From contig CALIBQ010000057.1 of assembly GCA_938049385.1 (NCBI GenBank), positions 1 through 61,802 on the forward strand: a DNA stretch of 61,802 nt. Reading direction: 5' to 3'. The notes beneath the pieces were generated by a model. The model was not told where the DNA came from, searched no databases, and saw nothing but the letters and a program-made list of their open reading frames with translations. Below, in pieces: positions 23,704-31,875 of the stretch. Numbering within the stretch: position 1 is the stretch's first letter; every line of letters begins with the position of its first letter. The translations under genes were made by a program, and so were the position numbers. Source of the DNA: an uncultured Anaerolineae bacterium. GTDB taxonomy: Bacteria > Chloroflexota > Anaerolineae > JACIWP01.

Positions 23704-26586
23704 TCAGCTCCGTGCCCGGACCCATTGGGCGGCGCGGTGGCCGACGAAGTCCAGAGGGCCGTGTTCGACGGTGCAGGACGGCAGGGCTTTGAGGAACATC
23801 TGGCCGTAGCGCTTGCTGAGCACGCGGCGGTCCAGGATGACGACCACGCCGCGGTCGCTGTGACTGCGGATGAGCCGGCCGAACCCCTGCCGGAAGCGCA
23901 GGATGGCATCGGGCACCGAGTACTGCTGGAAGGGGTCCTCGAAGGCCTCCGAACGAGCTTCGAAAATGGGTTCGGTGGGCACGGCGAAGGGCAGACGGGT
24001 AATGATGACACAGCTCAGCGCCGGCCCGACCACGTCAATGCCCTCCCAGAAACTGCGGGTGCCGAAGAGCACCGTGTCAGTGCTCTCTTTGAACTGCTGG
24101 AGGAGCTGGGTACGGGAAGAACCGTTGCCCTGGGCCAGGATGGTGATGCCGGCCTCGTGTAGTGCCGGCCCCACCAGCTCTACCGTCTTGCGAAGCTGGT
24201 GGTATGAGGTGAAGAGCACCAAGGTGCGGCCGCGTAGTGCCAGCGCCACCTGCTCGATGGCGCGCGCCACGCTCGCCAGGTAGAAGGGTTGGGACGGCTC
24301 CGGCATATCGGTCGGGCAGTAAATGAGCGTGGAAGCGCGGTAGTCGAACGGGGAGTCCAGCGCCATCTCGCGCGCGTCGAGGATGCCCAACCGCTCCCGC
24401 AGGAAGGAGAAGTCCTCGCCGGCGCGCAGGGTGGCGGATGTGAACACCACCGCATGCCGCCGGCTCAGCAGGTACTCATAGATCATCTCCCCCACGTGCA
24501 GTGGGGCGGAGTGCAGGGAAGCCGTATTAGCTTCCGGCAGTATCTCCAGCCAGTCCACGCGATTGGCACGCGAGGTCGTCAATATGGCTGTGACTTCCGA
24601 CTGGACAAGGTTCCAGAATTCCGCACGGCCGGCCAGGTCGCGAATAAGTTCCGGGAGGCCTTCGGCATCATCCAGGGAGGCCGCCTCCTGCGCCATCTGC
24701 CCCAGCCGGCGCAGGCGTTCCCGCAGGCCGCTGATGAGCACCGCGATATTGTCCCACATGATCTCAATCTGGGACCAGCGCGGCTGGACCCGCAGGGCCT
24801 CGGTGATGCGCAGGCGCAGGCTGTAATCCCCGGAGACATCGGTCTGGTACTCGGCGAAGGCCGCCAGGGATGAAAAGAGGGTTTGCGCGGCGTCACGCAC
24901 CTGGCCGGCAAAATCAGCGATCTCCTGGCTCAACCGCATAAGTTCTGGCCGAGCGTCCGGCGCCAGATGGGGAGAGAGCAGGGTAACAGCCTCATGCACC
25001 AGCCCCTGGAAGCCGCGTCCCCGGAAGGAGCCGGTCAGCCAGCCAATCTCCTGCTCGATGGCCGGCAGGGAGACGTGGAAGCTGAGCTGTTTGGTGGTAG
25101 CGTCTTCGAGGTGATGCGCCTCGTCCACAATGAGGCAGTCATAATCGGGCAGGACGGCGTTCTCGACGGCCGCGTCGGCAAGCAAAAGGGAGTGGTTGAC
25201 GATGATCAGGTGAGAGCCGGCGGCCCGCTGTCGCGCTCTCTGCAAGAAACAACTGCCGCGCTGGAAATAGCGGCACTGTTCGTTCAGACAGGTCTCGGAT
25301 TCCGCTGAGAGATAGGACCAGACCGCTTTATCGGTGTCCGTGGGAAGCATCAGCTCCGCCTGGTCGCCAGTGGCCGTGCTCTGCGCCCAGATAAGGATGC
25401 GCACCAGGGCATGCACCTCATCGGCGGACAACTGCCGGGATTGCTTCATGGTCTGAAGCTTGCGCAGGCACAGGTAATTGGAGCGCCCTTTGAGCACCGC
25501 GGCGCGGAACGAGAAGGGCAGGATGCGTTGAAGGTCGGGGATATCTTTCTGGTAAATCTGGTCCTGCAGGTTGATGGTGTTGGTGGAGATGACGACGCGC
25601 TTGCCTTGGGAGACGGCATAATAGGCCGCCGGCACCAGATACGCCAGGGTTTTGCCGGTGCCGGTGCCGGCCTCGATCATCAGCACCCCGCCGTCCCGCA
25701 GTGTCTCGGCCACCGCCTCCAACATGGCTACCTGCTGGGGCCGGAACTCATAGCCGGGGAACCGCTGTGCCAGCAGACCGCCGGGCTGGAAAAGGGCTTT
25801 TTGCTCTTCAATGTCAAAGGTGACCAGGTCCGGCGCCGGCGTCACTTCCTCCACCGCTTCGACCTCGCCCAACAGGGCCACTGCCCCGCTGTCATCCAGC
25901 AGGCCCTTGGCGCGGAGCTGGTCCGCCAGGGTGGCGCGGGAGAAGGCACTGCGGGTGCGTGCATGTTCGATAGCGCGGAAGACGCCGGCCAGCGGCCAAC
26001 CTGTGCCCTCGGCCAGCCGGTTGATGTCCTGGATCAGGTTAAGCGGCAACTGCCGGGCGCGCTCCAGCAGAGCCAGGAACAACTGCCGGGCGGTATCGGC
26101 ATCCTCCAGGGCGCGGTGCGAGGTCTGCGGGGTAATGCCCATCTCCTCGGCCAGGGTGGCCAGGTTGTAGCGGGCGGCGTGCGGCCAGACGATGCCGGCC
26201 AGGGCGAAGGTGTCGATCGCAGGATTGCGCAGACGCAGGCCGGCGGCGGACAGGAAAGAAACGTCGAACCCCACATTGTGCCCGACCAGGGTGCTTTTGC
26301 CGATGAAGGAGCGCACGGCCGGCAGGAGGGCCTCAATCGTCGGCGCATCGCGCACATCGCGATCCCGGATGCCCGTGAGCTGGGTGATCTGGAAGGGGAT
26401 AGGCCGGCCGGGATTTACAAAGGTAGCGAAGGTGTCCAGCACACCCTGGGAGGTGAACTTGACCATCCCAATTTCAATGATGCGGTCCCGGTCCGGAGAA
26501 AGGCCGGTCGTCTCCAGATCGAGCGCGACGTAGGTTTCCTGCTCCACGATGCCTTCGATTCTAGGGGGCGCACTGCCCCGATGCAT
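23704..26586 (-). CDS. dinG: DinG-type exonuclease/XPD-like helicase
   Basis: About 960 residues, combining a DEDDh 3'-5' exonuclease and an Fe-S superfamily 2 helicase, as in Bacillus-type DinG. Exonuclease: YVALDLETTGL, GHNVGFDVSFL and SHRALEDADTA. Helicase: Walker A EAGTGTGKTLAYLV, DEAH box LIVDEAHHLED and the late motif GTRSFWEGIDV. Four cysteines (NYLC, then CLNEQCRYFQRGSC) fit the XPD-family iron-sulfur cluster. A role in DNA repair is likely. The start at 26586 (MHRGSAPP) is favoured: the promoter -10 at 26619 would put the transcript start beside the other candidate, 26616. Confidence 0.92.
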   Translation of the reverse strand: MHRGSAPPRIEGIVEQETYVALDLETTGLSPDRDRIIEIGMVKFTSQGVLDTFATFVNPGRPIPFQITQLTGIRDRDVRDAPTIEALLPAVRSFIGKSTLVGHNVGFDVSFLSAAGLRLRNPAIDTFALAGIVWPHAARYNLATLAEEMGITPQTSHRALEDADTARQLFLALLERARQLPLNLIQDINRLAEGTGWPLAGVFRAIEHARTRSAFSRATLADQLRAKGLLDDSGAVALLGEVEAVEEVTPAPDLVTFDIEEQKALFQPGGLLAQRFPGYEFRPQQVAMLEAVAETLRDGGVLMIEAGTGTGKTLAYLVPAAYYAVSQGKRVVISTNTINLQDQIYQKDIPDLQRILPFSFRAAVLKGRSNYLCLRKLQTMKQSRQLSADEVHALVRILIWAQSTATGDQAELMLPTDTDKAVWSYLSAESETCLNEQCRYFQRGSCFLQRARQRAAGSHLIIVNHSLLLADAAVENAVLPDYDCLIVDEAHHLEDATTKQLSFHVSLPAIEQEIGWLTGSFRGRGFQGLVHEAVTLLSPHLAPDARPELMRLSQEIADFAGQVRDAAQTLFSSLAAFAEYQTDVSGDYSLRLRITEALRVQPRWSQIEIMWDNIAVLISGLRERLRRLGQMAQEAASLDDAEGLPELIRDLAGRAEFWNLVQSEVTAILTTSRANRVDWLEILPEANTASLHSAPLHVGEMIYEYLLSRRHAVVFTSATLRAGEDFSFLRERLGILDAREMALDSPFDYRASTLIYCPTDMPEPSQPFYLASVARAIEQVALALRGRTLVLFTSYHQLRKTVELVGPALHEAGITILAQGNGSSRTQLLQQFKESTDTVLFGTRSFWEGIDVVGPALSCVIITRLPFAVPTEPIFEARSEAFEDPFQQYSVPDAILRFRQGFGRLIRSHSDRGVVVILDRRVLSKRYGQMFLKALPSCTVEHGPLDFVGHRAAQWVRARS

Positions 26587-26618
26587 AGATTCTGGCGCGG
26601 ATGTAAGGTTGCCCAAGT

Positions 26619-26647
26619 ATTATACCCCGGGGCATGGGAAGTGCCAA
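26619..26647 (-). promoter_or_regulatory. Sigma-70 promoter of dinG and the glycosyltransferase
   Basis: Minus-strand TTGGCA (26642-26647), 17-nt spacer, TATAAT (26619-26624), about 33 bp from the chosen ATG. I see no LexA-like palindrome here. Confidence 0.7.
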
Positions 26648-26694
26648 GCAGGGGGTAGAAGAAGATAATCCCCCATCCCGAGAGTGTTGGAAAA

Positions 26695-26836
26695 GTCCAA
26701 ACATACAATCTGTGGAAGCGGCCTAGCGGCTGAAGCCACGGCAACAACTGCGAAGTCCGCGCAGGCAGGCTTCGCGAAGTCGGCGCAGGCCGACTTCGCA
26801 GGCACACAGCCGCAGTTTCAACTGCCAGGCGATGAG
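26695..26836. repeat. Dispersed intergenic mosaic repeat, copy E (module 1)
   Basis: Starts GTCCAAACATAC like copy A, then CTGTGGAAGCGGCCT and CGGCAACAACTGCGAAG. Two hairpin cores follow in tandem (GCAGGCAGGCTTCGC, then GCGAAGTCGGC-GCAG-GCCGACTTCGC), and it ends CCGCAGTTTCAACTGCCAGG. It lies in the divergent gap between dinG and the PLP enzyme. Confidence 0.75.
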
Positions 26837-26871
26837 CCAATACCCGCTTTTTCAACATCCCCCTCCTCGGT

Positions 26872-26900
26872 TTGACGTCCTCGCGCTTGCATGGTATAAT
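26872..26900 (+). promoter_or_regulatory. Sigma-70 promoter of the PLP enzyme gene
   Basis: TTGACG (26872-26877), 17-nt spacer, TATAAT (26895-26900). It gives a leader of about 93 nt that includes the inverted repeat at 26958-26986. Confidence 0.75.
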
Positions 26901-26957
26901 ATGTCAGACCTCAGACAAATATCTGGGGCCGCCGGCCGCACTGCTTTTGGTCTCAAA

Positions 26958-26986
26958 TAGTGTAATAACCTTGACTGCTTACACTA
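26958..26986. promoter_or_regulatory. 8-bp inverted repeat next to the ribosome-binding site
   Basis: TAGTGTAA (26958-26965) and TTACACTA (26979-26986) are perfect inverted repeats, 13 nt apart. They end one base before the CGGAGG Shine-Dalgarno of the gene at 27000. It could be a protein operator or an RNA hairpin that limits translation. Confidence 0.5.
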
Positions 26987-26999
26987 CGGAGGTACTGCC

Positions 27000-28469
27000 A
27001 TGGATCTGACCATCAACCAGGAAACCCTGCGTCGAGCTGTCCAGCGCGCCCGCGAACGCCGCATCATCATCCCCACCTTCGAGCAACAGCGCAACCCGGA
27101 CCTCATCCCCGATGCCATCAAGGCCCAGCTCAAGAAAGTCGGCCTCTGGGACGTCAACCCACTCAACCTCTTTCGCATCACCTGGAAAAACGAACCAGTG
27201 CCCTTCGGCGGTGGGTTCAATGGGGTCAACTACATCGAGTTCCCATCCTCATTGACCGGTGTGCCGGCCCGCATCATCGCCCTGGTCGGTAAGTGGTTCC
27301 CCACCGGCGCGCACAAGGTCGGCGCCACCTTCGGCTGTCTGGTGCCGCGGCTGGTCACCGGCCAGTTCGACCCCACCTGGCAGAAAGCGGTCTGGCCTTC
27401 CACTGGCAACTTCTGCCGCGGCGGCGCCTACAACTCCGTCCTGCTGGGATGCGATTCCATCGCCATCCTGCCCGAGGAGATGAGCCGCGAGCGCTTCGAG
27501 TGGCTGTCGCGCCTGGCCGGCGAGGTCATTGCCACCCCCGGCTGTGAGAGCAACGTCAAGGAAATCTTCGACAAGTGCTGGGAGCTCCGCCGCACCCGCA
27601 ACGACGTGGTCATTTTCAACCAGTTCGAGGAATTCGGCAACCATCTCTGGCATTACTACGTCACCGGCCACGCCATGCAGGAAGTGCTCGAAAAGGAGAT
27701 GGGGCCGCGCGATGAGTATCGCGGCGTGGTGCTGACCACCGGCTCCGCCGGCACCATCGGCTGCGGCGATTACCTGAAAGAGGTCTTCCCCACCAGCAAA
27801 GTGGCCGCCAGCGAGGCGCTCCAATGCCCCACCCTCCTGCTGAACGGCTTCGGCGGGCACCGCATCGAAGGCATCGGCGACAAGCACGTGCCCTGGATCC
27901 ACAACATGAAGAACACCGACCTGGTGATGGCCATTGACGATGAAGCCTGCATGAGCCTGGTGCGCCTGTTCAACGAGCCGGCCGGCCGCGCCTACCTCGT
28001 CAAGCAGGGCGTGCCCGAGTCGCTGGTGAACCAGCTCGACCTGCTGGGCATCTCCGGCATCGCTAACCTGCTCTCCAGCATCAAGTTCGCCAAGTGGTAC
28101 GAGCTGGGCGAGAACGACATCGTGCTGACCGTGCTGACTGACTCCATGGAGCTGTACCAGAGCCGTGTGCGTGAACTGCGCGAGGCGCGCGGCGAATATA
28201 CCGAGCGGCAGGCGGCGGCCGATTACGCCCGCTACCTGCTGGGCATGGGCGTCGAATATATGGAAGAGCTGGGCTACTGGGACCGCCGGCGCATCCACAA
28301 CCTGAAGTACTACACCTGGGTGGAACAACAGGGCAAGACTTACGAGGAAATCCAGGCCCAGTGGTACGATCGCGATTACTGGGCCAACATCCACAAGAAG
28401 GTCGCTGAGATTGATGCGCTCATCCAGGAGTTCAACGCCCAGACCGGCCTGTTGAAAGAGCTTTCCTGA
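27000..28469 (+). CDS. Fold-type II PLP-dependent enzyme, TrpB/cysteine-synthase-like
   Basis: A 489-residue enzyme. The likely cofactor lysine is Lys106 in WFPTGAHKVGATFG, where His-Lys recalls TrpB. A phosphate-binding loop follows in VVLTTGSAGTIGCGDYLK. FNQFEEFGNHLWHYYVTGHA and the GGHRIEGIGDKHVP loop are also consistent with a beta-family lyase or desulfhydrase. It is longer than cysteine synthase (about 310 residues), with an extra C-terminal 100 residues rich in Tyr, Trp and Glu. The reaction is unknown; amino-acid beta-elimination, or ammonia-lyase activity, is possible. It is a single-gene unit with promoter, inverted repeat, GGAGG site and a strong terminator at 28491-28528. Confidence 0.82.
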   Translation: MDLTINQETLRRAVQRARERRIIIPTFEQQRNPDLIPDAIKAQLKKVGLWDVNPLNLFRITWKNEPVPFGGGFNGVNYIEFPSSLTGVPARIIALVGKWFPTGAHKVGATFGCLVPRLVTGQFDPTWQKAVWPSTGNFCRGGAYNSVLLGCDSIAILPEEMSRERFEWLSRLAGEVIATPGCESNVKEIFDKCWELRRTRNDVVIFNQFEEFGNHLWHYYVTGHAMQEVLEKEMGPRDEYRGVVLTTGSAGTIGCGDYLKEVFPTSKVAASEALQCPTLLLNGFGGHRIEGIGDKHVPWIHNMKNTDLVMAIDDEACMSLVRLFNEPAGRAYLVKQGVPESLVNQLDLLGISGIANLLSSIKFAKWYELGENDIVLTVLTDSMELYQSRVRELREARGEYTERQAAADYARYLLGMGVEYMEELGYWDRRRIHNLKYYTWVEQQGKTYEEIQAQWYDRDYWANIHKKVAEIDALIQEFNAQTGLLKELS

Positions 28470-28490
28470 TGCGGGATGCATGAAGCATTC

Positions 28491-28528
28491 AGCCCCCGCC
28501 GGCGCGCCGGCGGGGGCTGTTTTTTTTT
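28491..28528 (+). terminator. Rho-independent terminator of the PLP enzyme gene
   Basis: A perfect GC-rich stem starting AGCCCCCGCCGGC and closing GCCGGCGGGGGCT (28491-28518), then G and a run of nine T. Confidence 0.95.
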
Positions 28529-28540
28529 CATTCCGCCGGC

Positions 28541-29044
28541 TCATTTGCCGGCCGGCCAAGGAACCTCGTGCAGGCTGGCCTCGCCGGCCTCCGTGTCATA
28601 GAGGGCATACGTCGAATGCCCGAAGCGCCCCATCACCTCCCCAGGGTTCACCAGCAGGGTGCGCCCGATGCGCCGGATCTCCGCCTGGTGATTATGCCCA
28701 CAGCAAACCAGGTCGTACAGCCCGCTGGCCGCGACCGCCTCTGCAATGGGTGGATAATGGCTCACGAAGACGCGCCGGCCCCCCAGGTTCAGCTCGGCGA
28801 AAGCGCCGTGCAGGGTCACGTTGCCGGCCCGGCCGGCCACCTGGCTCAACAGCAGGGCATCGCCGTCGTTATTGCCGGCCACACAGTGGACGTGTCCCCG
28901 GAAGCGCTCGGCGATCATCGCCAGGGTGAACGGCGCGCAGAAATCGCCACAGAAGAGCAGGGCATCAGCGCCGGCGACCTCCGTCAGTACCTTATCCAGC
29001 ACCCAGATGTTGTCGTGAATGTCCGAAAGGATCGCGACCTTCAT
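28541..29044 (-). CDS. YfcE/MJ0936-type metallophosphoesterase
   Basis: A 167-residue calcineurin-like phosphoesterase. The metal ligands are clear: LSDIHDN (DxH), LLFCGDFC (GD), VAGNNDGD (GNxD), VSHYPP and CCGHNHQAEI (GHxH). This short form usually hydrolyses phosphodiesters in nucleotides or other small molecules; the substrate is unknown. It overlaps the LarA-like stop codon by 4 nt (ATGA), so the two are translationally coupled. Confidence 0.9.
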   Translation of the reverse strand: MKVAILSDIHDNIWVLDKVLTEVAGADALLFCGDFCAPFTLAMIAERFRGHVHCVAGNNDGDALLLSQVAGRAGNVTLHGAFAELNLGGRRVFVSHYPPIAEAVAASGLYDLVCCGHNHQAEIRRIGRTLLVNPGEVMGRFGHSTYALYDTEAGEASLHEVPWPAGK

Positions 29045-30345
29045 GGATGCACTCCCTCCACGGCATGGGATGTCTCGCTCGCGGCCAGATACGGCACCAC
29101 CAGCGGCCCCTGCGGCAGGACACAGATGCGGGGGGAAGCCAGCTCGCGCACCAGCTCGCGCACCAGTTCCCCAATGTCATGGCACGGCGTCAGGTGAATC
29201 TTGCGCACCTCTTCATCCGACAGATAGGAACACTTCAGATAGACGTGGGCCATCACCTGCACCCGAGCCTGGATGGCCACCTCCCATTGGTCGCGCACCA
29301 GGAAATCGGGCCGGCTCATCATCTCCAGCAGATGGGCCGGGTCGCGGCCGGCATGGAGCAGTCGTTTATATTCCCCATGGTCGGGGACGCCGTCCCAGCA
29401 TTCGGCGGCGACGATGATGTGCCCGCCCGGTTTGACCACCTCGGCGGCCACCGACATACCCTTCACCGCCTGATAGACGTTCATATCCAGGGGATAGCCG
29501 GCGTTGCTGGTGATGACGATGTCAAAGCGGCCATCCACTGGCACCATCGCATGCTGGCGGGCAAATGCCACGCCGCGAGCATGCGCCGGCCGCAGGGCGC
29601 CGGCGAAGACGCCCGTGATCTCCCGACGGGCGTTCAGCGTCACGTTCAGGAGGAAATCGGGGTTGGCCAGCACCGCCATCTCCAGCATCTCGTCCCAGAT
29701 GGGGTTCCCCTGCGTCACCCCCCAGGTCGCCCGGGGATGGTTCAGCATGGGCGCGCTGTGGTTCAGCAGGATGGTGCGCTCGCCGGCGATGCCTGGCAGT
29801 ACCGCCTTCGGCCCTCCGCTGAAGCCGGCGAACATATGCGGCTCGATGAAGCCGGTCAGTATCCGCACATCCGCCTCGGCGAAGGCTCGGTTGACCCACA
29901 ATGGGTGCCCGAAAGCGCTTTCTCCCAGGTAGACCAGCTCATCCTCGGCGAACGGATCATGCTGGATGATGTGGTATCGAGAGGCGATGTCCCTGCCCAG
30001 CATGCGCTCCAGTTCCTCCGGAGTGTTCGGCCGGTGCGTGCCGAGCGCATTGATGAGGACAATCTCCCCCGGACGGGCGGATTCCACTTCCTCCAGCAGA
30101 ACAGGGAGCACGCGATCATTGGGCATGGGGCGCGTGATATCGCTGAAGACGACCGCCACCTGAGCGCCGGCAGGGATCAGCTCGCGCAGAGGCGGACAGC
30201 CTATCGGATGCCGCATAGCCTCCAGCAGGGCCGCCCGCTCGTCCGGCAGGCCAGGCGTCTCCGCCGGCATGATCACCTGCACCGGCACATCGTCCGGCAG
30301 ATCAATCTCCAGTTCTCCACGCCCGTAGGCAATGGGCACGCGCAT
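29041..30345 (-). CDS. LarA-family (nickel-pincer) racemase/epimerase
   Basis: A 434-residue homologue of the lactate racemase LarA, which interconverts 2-hydroxyacid stereoisomers with a nickel-pincer nucleotide. Family motifs: VVFSDITRPMPND, INALGTHRPNT (catalytic His), FIEPHMFAGFSGGPKAVLPG (second His and cofactor-attaching Lys), and SNAGYPLDMNVYQAVKGM. The start is ATG 30345 after TAGGAGGT. In-frame sequence upstream is not conserved. LarB, LarC and LarE, needed to make the cofactor, are not in this window. Many LarA homologues act on substrates other than lactate, so I keep the call at family level. Confidence 0.88.
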   Translation of the reverse strand: MRVPIAYGRGELEIDLPDDVPVQVIMPAETPGLPDERAALLEAMRHPIGCPPLRELIPAGAQVAVVFSDITRPMPNDRVLPVLLEEVESARPGEIVLINALGTHRPNTPEELERMLGRDIASRYHIIQHDPFAEDELVYLGESAFGHPLWVNRAFAEADVRILTGFIEPHMFAGFSGGPKAVLPGIAGERTILLNHSAPMLNHPRATWGVTQGNPIWDEMLEMAVLANPDFLLNVTLNARREITGVFAGALRPAHARGVAFARQHAMVPVDGRFDIVITSNAGYPLDMNVYQAVKGMSVAAEVVKPGGHIIVAAECWDGVPDHGEYKRLLHAGRDPAHLLEMMSRPDFLVRDQWEVAIQARVQVMAHVYLKCSYLSDEEVRKIHLTPCHDIGELVRELVRELASPRICVLPQGPLVVPYLAASETSHAVEGVHP

Positions 30346-30438
30346 AGGACCTCCTAGCCGGCGCGCGGCCGGCGGTCTCGTTCGATTTGCCTGGTATTCT
30401 ACCACGGCCGGCGGGACTGACAAATGCCGAGGAATAAA

Positions 30439-30477
30439 ATCAGGTGACAGCCATTCCCAAGGCGGCTGTCACCTGAT
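30439..30477 (-). terminator. Terminator downstream of the TIM-barrel gene
   Basis: A 14-bp inverted repeat (ATCAGGTGACAGCC / GGCTGTCACCTGAT) with an 11-nt loop. On the minus strand it is followed by the T-rich TTTTATTCC. It ends the operon 30499-34134. Confidence 0.75.
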
Positions 30478-30498
30478 ACGAGGCAAGAGGAGAACAAA

Positions 30499-31425
30499 TT
30501 ACAACTCCAGCCGGCCCCAGGCCTCGCGCCACACGCGTTTGGTGTTCGCCAGGACCACCTCAGAAAGCTCTCCCTTCATCGGCTTCACCTCAAAGGCCAC
30601 CACGGGCAAATCCCCCTTCGGACGTTCCTGGAGATAGCCCACCTGGAACAGCGCCCTCAGGAAGGCCGCCAGCTCAGGCACGTCGTTCTCGCCGTCAGGC
30701 AGGCCGAAGCGCGGATGCTGGTCGCCGTACGAGGGGTGGTCCCGGTTGCGCAGTTGGCAGTTGCCCACATGCACATGCACCAAATGAGGCTGTAAGATGG
30801 ACAGCCCTTCCAGCGCATCCTCATGGAGCTGTGGCACGTGGCTCAAATCGTACATCAGGCCAAAGTTGTCGTATTTCGCCTTCACCCGCTCGGCATAGCG
30901 GGCGGCCAGCCGCGCCGGCCCAATCAGAGCGCGCTTTTCGATGTCATAATCGAAGGTCTCGCAGATAAGAAAAACGCCTTTGCCCTTGCCGTAATCGCAC
31001 AGCTCCATCGTGGAGTCCACCAGCAGGTCCAGGGCGCGCTCGCGCTGGGCTTCTCCAGGGTCCTTGCCGCTCAAAAACGCCACCCGCCCGATGCCCAGCT
31101 CGACCGCTTCATCAATCGCCAACTTCAGCAGGTCTACGGCCTTGTGCCGCTCCGCCTCCTCAGGATGGTTCAGGTCCAGTTTGTTCATGAGGAGCATGGG
31201 CTGGGCGCCGAAGCCCAGGGTCATGTGCGAGCAGGCGAGGATGCCGGCCACCTGCCGGCGCGCCTCCGGGTCCGCAACATGGGTGATCTCCATAGCGCCG
31301 AAGAAGTCATCGGCGGCGATCTTCGTGATGGTCTCCACGACCGGCCCTTCTCCCCGCATCACCTCGGGGAACATCATAAACTGCACGATGCCCACCTTAC
31401 AAATGCCGTCCCACCCCCTGTTCAT
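30499..31425 (-). CDS. TIM-barrel sugar-phosphate isomerase/epimerase-like protein
   Basis: A 308-residue protein of the AP-endonuclease-2/xylose isomerase-like TIM-barrel superfamily. The metal-binding residues appear at strand ends: FGAMEITHVAD, FLICETFDYD (Glu), GLMYDLSHVP (Asp, His), LVHVHVGNCQ (His) and VVAFEVKP (Glu). Such enzymes isomerise or epimerise sugars and inositols, but this one cannot be assigned a substrate. AGGAGG lies six bases before the ATG at 31425. It is the last gene before a terminator, 25 nt after the cyclophilin-like gene. Confidence 0.87.
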   Translation of the reverse strand: MNRGWDGICKVGIVQFMMFPEVMRGEGPVVETITKIAADDFFGAMEITHVADPEARRQVAGILACSHMTLGFGAQPMLLMNKLDLNHPEEAERHKAVDLLKLAIDEAVELGIGRVAFLSGKDPGEAQRERALDLLVDSTMELCDYGKGKGVFLICETFDYDIEKRALIGPARLAARYAERVKAKYDNFGLMYDLSHVPQLHEDALEGLSILQPHLVHVHVGNCQLRNRDHPSYGDQHPRFGLPDGENDVPELAAFLRALFQVGYLQERPKGDLPVVAFEVKPMKGELSEVVLANTKRVWREAWGRLEL

Positions 31426-31449
31426 CGCATCCTCCTGTGAGCGAAAACG

Positions 31450-31827
31450 CTACTGCGCCAGACGTTCCACCCGCACGCTGACACTGCCGCGCAGTTTGCG
31501 GAACACCGTCGGGTCATCCACGATGCGGCCGAAGACGTTGACCGGGCTGGCCGGCCGGATTTCATCACCCACGCTGGCCGGCGTCGGCCCATAAAAGATG
31601 CAGAACGCGTTCCCCGGCGGCCAGTATCCTAGGTCACCCAGCTCCACAACCTCTTTTGCATCCTTGGCCTGCGGCAGACGCACCGGGATGGAGAAATAGA
31701 TTTCATCCCCCCAGGTACTGCCTTTGGCCTCCAGCGGCAGGGCATCCCATACGGCATCTGCGGTCGGGGAATCGTTCAGCTCCGCCGTCACGCTGATGCC
31801 GCCGGCCGTGATCCTGATCTTGCGCAT
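31450..31827 (-). CDS. Cyclophilin-like fold protein
   Basis: A 125-residue protein of the small bacterial and archaeal cyclophilin-like family: ITAGGISVTAEL at the start, STWGDEIYFSIPV in the middle, ELGDLGYWPPGNAFCIFYGP, then PVNVFGRIVDD. Members keep the beta-barrel of cyclophilins but usually lack the peptidyl-prolyl catalytic Arg context, so isomerase activity is doubtful. The ATG at 31827 follows AAGGAGG. It is in an operon with PrsW and DUF362 genes upstream and the TIM-barrel gene downstream. Confidence 0.83.
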   Translation of the reverse strand: MRKIRITAGGISVTAELNDSPTADAVWDALPLEAKGSTWGDEIYFSIPVRLPQAKDAKEVVELGDLGYWPPGNAFCIFYGPTPASVGDEIRPASPVNVFGRIVDDPTVFRKLRGSVSVRVERLAQ

Positions 31828-31875
31828 AGCACCCTCCTTTTTCAGCATACCGTATACCAAATTCCCAGGGACATA

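Noticed and set aside
25411..26658. A 415-codon plus-strand open frame opposite dinG
   Set aside because: It is a shadow of the exonuclease/helicase gene, which has complete Walker, DEAH and exonuclease motifs.
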